Assembly (NCBI GenBank): GCA_002426795.1
Contig: DINQ01000010.1
Location: 62,001-126,000 of the forward strand
Reading direction: 5' to 3'
Source of the DNA: Bacteroidales bacterium UBA5536
Lineage (GTDB): Bacteria; Bacteroidota; Bacteroidia; Bacteroidales; F082
DNA length: 64,000 nt
How positions within the stretch are numbered: the first letter of the stretch is position 1; each line of letters starts with the position of its first letter. Made by a program: the position numbers and the translations under genes. The notes under the pieces are model-generated. The model searched no databases, was not told the DNA's origin, and worked only from the letters and a program-made list of their open reading frames with translations. Shown here piece by piece: positions 60,858-64,000 of this stretch.

Positions 60858-61244
60858 AGGCTTTTTGTTTGATTAATAATAAAGGGTATTTGCAATACCC
60901 CCAAGAACTAAGTCGCTTTAACGACAAGCTCAATGAATCAAACTGTATGCCAAAATATATTTTTATATTTGAAATATGCATATTTTATGCAAATTATGAA
61001 TATATAAACATTTTTATGGCCTTTTTACATTTGATATTTGCATAAATACTGCCGTATGACATCAAAACAAATCATTAAAATGTCAATATGTCAGAATTTT
61101 AATGTCAGTTTCAATGTCAGTTTCAATGTCAGTAATTGGCATTAAATGGAAATTATATGAATAATTTAAGCCCCGAATGAGATTAAATCCTATCCTTTAA
61201 ACGGATAAACCTGCTGGGGATATTGGGGTTGTAATACTATTTTG
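60858..61244. promoter_or_regulatory. Intergenic region upstream of the CBASS operon
   Basis: This 387-bp stretch is strongly AT-rich. It contains GGGTATT/AATACCC (60884-60900), a perfect 7-bp hairpin with a 3-nt loop; read on the - strand it runs into TTTATTATT, so it may end hsdS transcripts. It also has a 12-bp tandem repeat AATGTCAGTTTC (61101-61112, 61113-61124, and AATGTCAG at 61125-61132) and a 9-bp inverted repeat (61073-61081 with 61096-61104). I found no full-consensus promoter on the - strand. The repeats could be binding sites for a regulator. Confidence 0.6.
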
Positions 61245-62345
61245 CTACTTTTCTACTGTTGCCAATTTCGAAAGCAACAATTCTTTCAGTTCCATTAGCT
61301 TTTGGTTTTCGTTATTCCTATTTTCGATTTCATTCATTATTGAATTAGCGACTTTATCAAATTTCATTTGTAATTCACTTGGTGGTAATAATGCATCCTG
61401 AAAATATAAATCACCAGTCGTAATCATAGATTGAGCAGAACCACTATCTAGTGATTTCAAATCTGAATTTCTTAAATAGTAGTAGAGATACATTTTTGAA
61501 ACAGAAGGTTTATCAACTTCAACCACTATACTGAGATTCGTTATATATGCGTATCTTGGTGATAATCGAACTTCTCCTGTTCCGCTCACACCTCGGCATA
61601 AAACTAAAATTTGAGGTTCTTCATACATGTATTCTGAATAGTACCCGCGAACTCCGTAGCCAGAAAAGACAGGATACCCCTTTTCTAAAAACAATTCAGA
61701 GTCAAGCATTTTACCATATTTCATTTTGGTAAATTTTTCCAACTTATCAAACCGCCACCCCTCAGGCAAATTCTCCAAATCAATTCCCTCCACAAACCAC
61801 TGCCTATAAATCGCCTGTGCAGTTTCTTCGAGTTTCTTTATTAGCTGGTTGTTTAGGTTTGTGCGGTTTTGGATGGTGTTGTATTCTTTTACGATTTCTC
61901 GTTGTTTGTCAATATGTGGTACGGGTAAAAGTGTGTTGCACATTTCTTCCCAATCAAATATTTCTCTGGCACTACCGTGGCTTTTAAACCTTGCGTATCT
62001 ATCAAACTCAGGTCTGCGAAACCACATCATTAAATATTCGGGGTCAAGTTCATTGGTGTCTATAACTTCGAAAGGTGTATAAGCTTGGGAAATCAATGCT
62101 TCATCATAATCATCAAACAAGGCGATTGTTATTTTATCTCCATTTCGTGAAGTTACCGGACCATATCCAAATTGTTTTCGTTTGACAATTCGGTAAGTAG
62201 CCATATTTGTTCCGATAGTATTGGCAATGGAAGGTATAAAAACTTTGTTGATGCTTAAACCCATTAGCGGAATGTCACGCAAATCTGTATTTCTGCCTTC
62301 AACTGGTTGTATGTATTCGCCTAAACGCTTATAGTTCAATTTCAT
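61245..62345 (-). CDS. hsdS: Type I restriction system specificity subunit HsdS
   Basis: This 366-aa protein has two target-recognition domains (about residues 5-150 and 195-320), each followed by a helical spacer: 'IDKQREIVKEYNTIQNRTNLNNQLIKKLEETAQAIYRQWFV' is the central conserved region and 'FDKVANSIMNEIENRNNENQKLMELKELLLSKLATVEK' the distal one. The two domains set the two halves of the DNA target. It overlaps hsdM by 17 nt. It is separated from hsdR by about 6.5 kb of other defence genes. Confidence 0.93.
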   Translation of the reverse strand: MKLNYKRLGEYIQPVEGRNTDLRDIPLMGLSINKVFIPSIANTIGTNMATYRIVKRKQFGYGPVTSRNGDKITIALFDDYDEALISQAYTPFEVIDTNELDPEYLMMWFRRPEFDRYARFKSHGSAREIFDWEEMCNTLLPVPHIDKQREIVKEYNTIQNRTNLNNQLIKKLEETAQAIYRQWFVEGIDLENLPEGWRFDKLEKFTKMKYGKMLDSELFLEKGYPVFSGYGVRGYYSEYMYEEPQILVLCRGVSGTGEVRLSPRYAYITNLSIVVEVDKPSVSKMYLYYYLRNSDLKSLDSGSAQSMITTGDLYFQDALLPPSELQMKFDKVANSIMNEIENRNNENQKLMELKELLLSKLATVEK

Positions 62346-63891
62346 ATCCCAACTCTTTGAACACGGTTAGTAAATCACTTTTACTTTGGGCCTCCGCTTT
62401 AAGCAATTCGGCAAACTCGCTTTGCAAGGCTTGCATTTTTTCGTCAAAGTCAATGTTCTCATCTCGGTTTACAAATTCAATGTATTTGCTCGGAACAAGT
62501 GAGAAATCTTTTTTGGTGACTTCTTCAAACGAAGCCGAATAACAAAATTCAGGAATGTTTTCTATTTCATTGCTTTGCCATTGATGATAAGTGCTTACTA
62601 CTTTTTGAATATCGTCATCCGAAAATTGGGTGTACTTTTTTTCAAATGGAATACCCATTTGTCGCAAATCCATAAATAGGATTTCTTTTTCCCTGTTTCG
62701 AAGGTTTCTGCTTTCATCACCTACTTTTTTGGTCTGGGCTTTTTTGTTTTTGTTTACTATCCAAAGTGTAACACTAATGTCGGTGGTATAAAACAGATTG
62801 CGTGGCAACACCAAAATGGCTTCCACCAACTTATTTTCAATCAGCTTTCGGCGTATTTTGTATTCTTCGCCACCTCCACTTAAAGCGCCGTTTGCCAAAA
62901 TAAAACCCGCTACTCCGTTGTCGCTGAGTTTGCTTACCATATTCAGAATCCAGCCGTAGTTGGCGTTGCTTTTGGGCGGCACATCGTAACCCCGCCAACG
63001 TGGGTCGTCAACCAATTCGTTCTCGGCACGCCAGTCTTTTTGGTTAAAAGGCGGATTTGCCATAATAAAGTCGGCTTTCAGGTCTTTGTGCTGGTCGTCT
63101 AAAAAAGTATTGGCTGCTTTTTCGCCCAGGTTGCCCGAAATACCACGAATGGCAAGGTTCATCTTTGCCAGTTTGTAGGTGGTGTTGGTATATTCCTGTC
63201 CGTAAATGGAAACTTCTTTTTTGTTTCCGTGGTGTGCTTCAATAAACTTAACCGATTGCACAAACATGCCACCCGAACCGCAGGCAGGGTCATAAATAAT
63301 GCCTTTGTAGGGTTCAATCATTTCGGCAATCAGGTTTACAATGCTTTTGGGGGTGTAAAATTCTCCTTTGCCTTTTCCCTCTGCCAATGCGAATTTTGAA
63401 AGAAAGTATTCGTAAACTTTTCCAACAACGTCCTGTTTTGGGTCTTTTGTGGTGTCGATGTCATTGATGGTGTCGAGCAATGAAGCCAGTTTGGTAACAT
63501 CCAAACCTAAACGTGAAAAGTAATTGTCGGGCAAAGCACCTTTCAGGGCTTTGTTGTTTTTCTCGATGGTGTGCAAAGCTGTGTCAATGAGCAGGGCAAT
63601 ATCATTTTGTTTTGATTTTTTAATCAGGTAACTCCATCGACTGGTTTCTTCCAAAAAAAACACATTGTTCATATTGTAGAAATCAGCCATCTCAATGTAC
63701 TTTTCTTTGCCTTCGGCAATGAGTTTGGCCCGGTGTTCTTCAAATTTATCACTCGCAAACTTTAAGAAAATCAGTCCTAAGACTACGTGTTTGTATTCGG
63801 CAGGTTCTACACTTCCTCTTAATTTATTCGCCGCATCCCACAGGGTTACTTCAATGGGTTTTTCCTTTGGTTCTTTCTTTTGTTTGGCCAT
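62329..63891 (-). CDS. hsdM: Type I restriction system adenine methyltransferase HsdM
   Basis: This 520-aa N6-adenine methyltransferase has an N-terminal helical HsdM_N domain (about residues 10-140) and a Rossmann methylase domain with 'GEFYTPKSIVNLIAEMI', motif I DPACGSGG (201-208) and motif IV NPPF (279-282). It modifies host DNA with HsdS and forms the full nuclease with HsdR. It is the first gene of the restriction locus. A near-consensus promoter with -7-like GAACTTTG lies in the 100 nt upstream. Confidence 0.96.
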   Translation of the reverse strand: MAKQKKEPKEKPIEVTLWDAANKLRGSVEPAEYKHVVLGLIFLKFASDKFEEHRAKLIAEGKEKYIEMADFYNMNNVFFLEETSRWSYLIKKSKQNDIALLIDTALHTIEKNNKALKGALPDNYFSRLGLDVTKLASLLDTINDIDTTKDPKQDVVGKVYEYFLSKFALAEGKGKGEFYTPKSIVNLIAEMIEPYKGIIYDPACGSGGMFVQSVKFIEAHHGNKKEVSIYGQEYTNTTYKLAKMNLAIRGISGNLGEKAANTFLDDQHKDLKADFIMANPPFNQKDWRAENELVDDPRWRGYDVPPKSNANYGWILNMVSKLSDNGVAGFILANGALSGGGEEYKIRRKLIENKLVEAILVLPRNLFYTTDISVTLWIVNKNKKAQTKKVGDESRNLRNREKEILFMDLRQMGIPFEKKYTQFSDDDIQKVVSTYHQWQSNEIENIPEFCYSASFEEVTKKDFSLVPSKYIEFVNRDENIDFDEKMQALQSEFAELLKAEAQSKSDLLTVFKELGYEIEL

Positions 63892-64000
63892 ATTTGTTTT
63901 GTTCTTTTATTCTGTTTTCAAAGTTCAGGAATTTTGATGGATTGTTTGATCATTTGTAAGGAACTGTCAACTATGGATGTGTAAAAAATTGTACAAACTC

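Noticed and set aside
1..64000. tRNA or rRNA genes
   Set aside because: I looked for T-loop and rRNA-like motifs in the gaps and found none that would support a call.

Overview
The window is a chromosomal segment of a member of the Bacteroidota. The evidence is direct: promoters fit the Bacteroidota pattern (TTG about 19-20 nt upstream of TAnnTTTG) rather than the E. coli one; one protein ends in a type IX secretion (T9SS) C-terminal sorting domain; there is a GldA-like ABC ATPase; MraY carries the large insert usual in this phylum; and rplM-rpsI-rpsB-tsf are ordered as in Bacteroidota. I cannot place it below phylum level. No tRNA, rRNA or CRISPR array was seen.

Layout. (1) 1-11.9 kb: division and cell wall cluster on the + strand, murE (cut by the window edge)-mraY-murD-ftsW-murG-murC-ftsQ-ftsA-ftsZ, then a YqeY-like gene, closed by a bidirectional terminator. 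(2) 12-14.7 kb, - strand: ribosomal protein operon rplM-rpsI-rpsB-tsf with a structured element before rpsB. (3) 15-18.4 kb: gldA-like ATPase, metK behind a clear promoter and a SAM-II-like riboswitch, and an AraC-type regulator. (4) 18.4-25.7 kb: four exported proteins (one OmpA-like), YjbR, a small membrane protein, an anchored thioredoxin and CorA. (5) 26-31.7 kb: a carbohydrate cluster consisting of a GT4/six-hairpin protein, a GH130 enzyme fused to a response-regulator receiver domain, and a GNAT-nitrilase fusion. (6) 31.8-46 kb: PspC/PadR pair, MutS2, serine dehydratase, CutC, two small secreted proteins, a beta-mannosidase lipoprotein, an ECF sigma/anti-sigma pair and LepA. (7) 46-50.8 kb: T9SS cargo, a four-helix-bundle (S23) gene between two inverted arrays of an 8-bp repeat, and small accessory genes. 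(8) 50.9-64 kb, - strand: a dense defence island.

The defence island is the most unusual part. A type I restriction-modification system (hsdM, hsdS at the promoter-proximal end, hsdR at the far end) has been split by other defence genes. Between hsdS and hsdR lie a three-gene CBASS operon with overlapping genes (CD-NTase, E2-like protein with a SEC-C zinc motif, TIR-STING effector), an AAA ATPase-RloB pair, a truncated 41-codon remnant of an hsdR start, and a DUF4143 ATPase. The intact hsdR is itself a composite. A 690-bp REP-associated tyrosine transposase (RAYT) element is inserted in frame in its helicase region, and a 62-bp REP pair with the same ends lies in frame nearer its N terminus. 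The result is one open reading frame of 1288 codons where about 1037 would be expected.

Other points worth attention are the SAM-II-like element before metK, the GH130-receiver fusion, the palindromic operator over the padR promoter, the 18-bp perfect inverted repeat between the CBASS and RloA genes, and the S23 gene flanked by inverted octamer arrays. All functional statements rest on recognised motifs and context; no database search was run.
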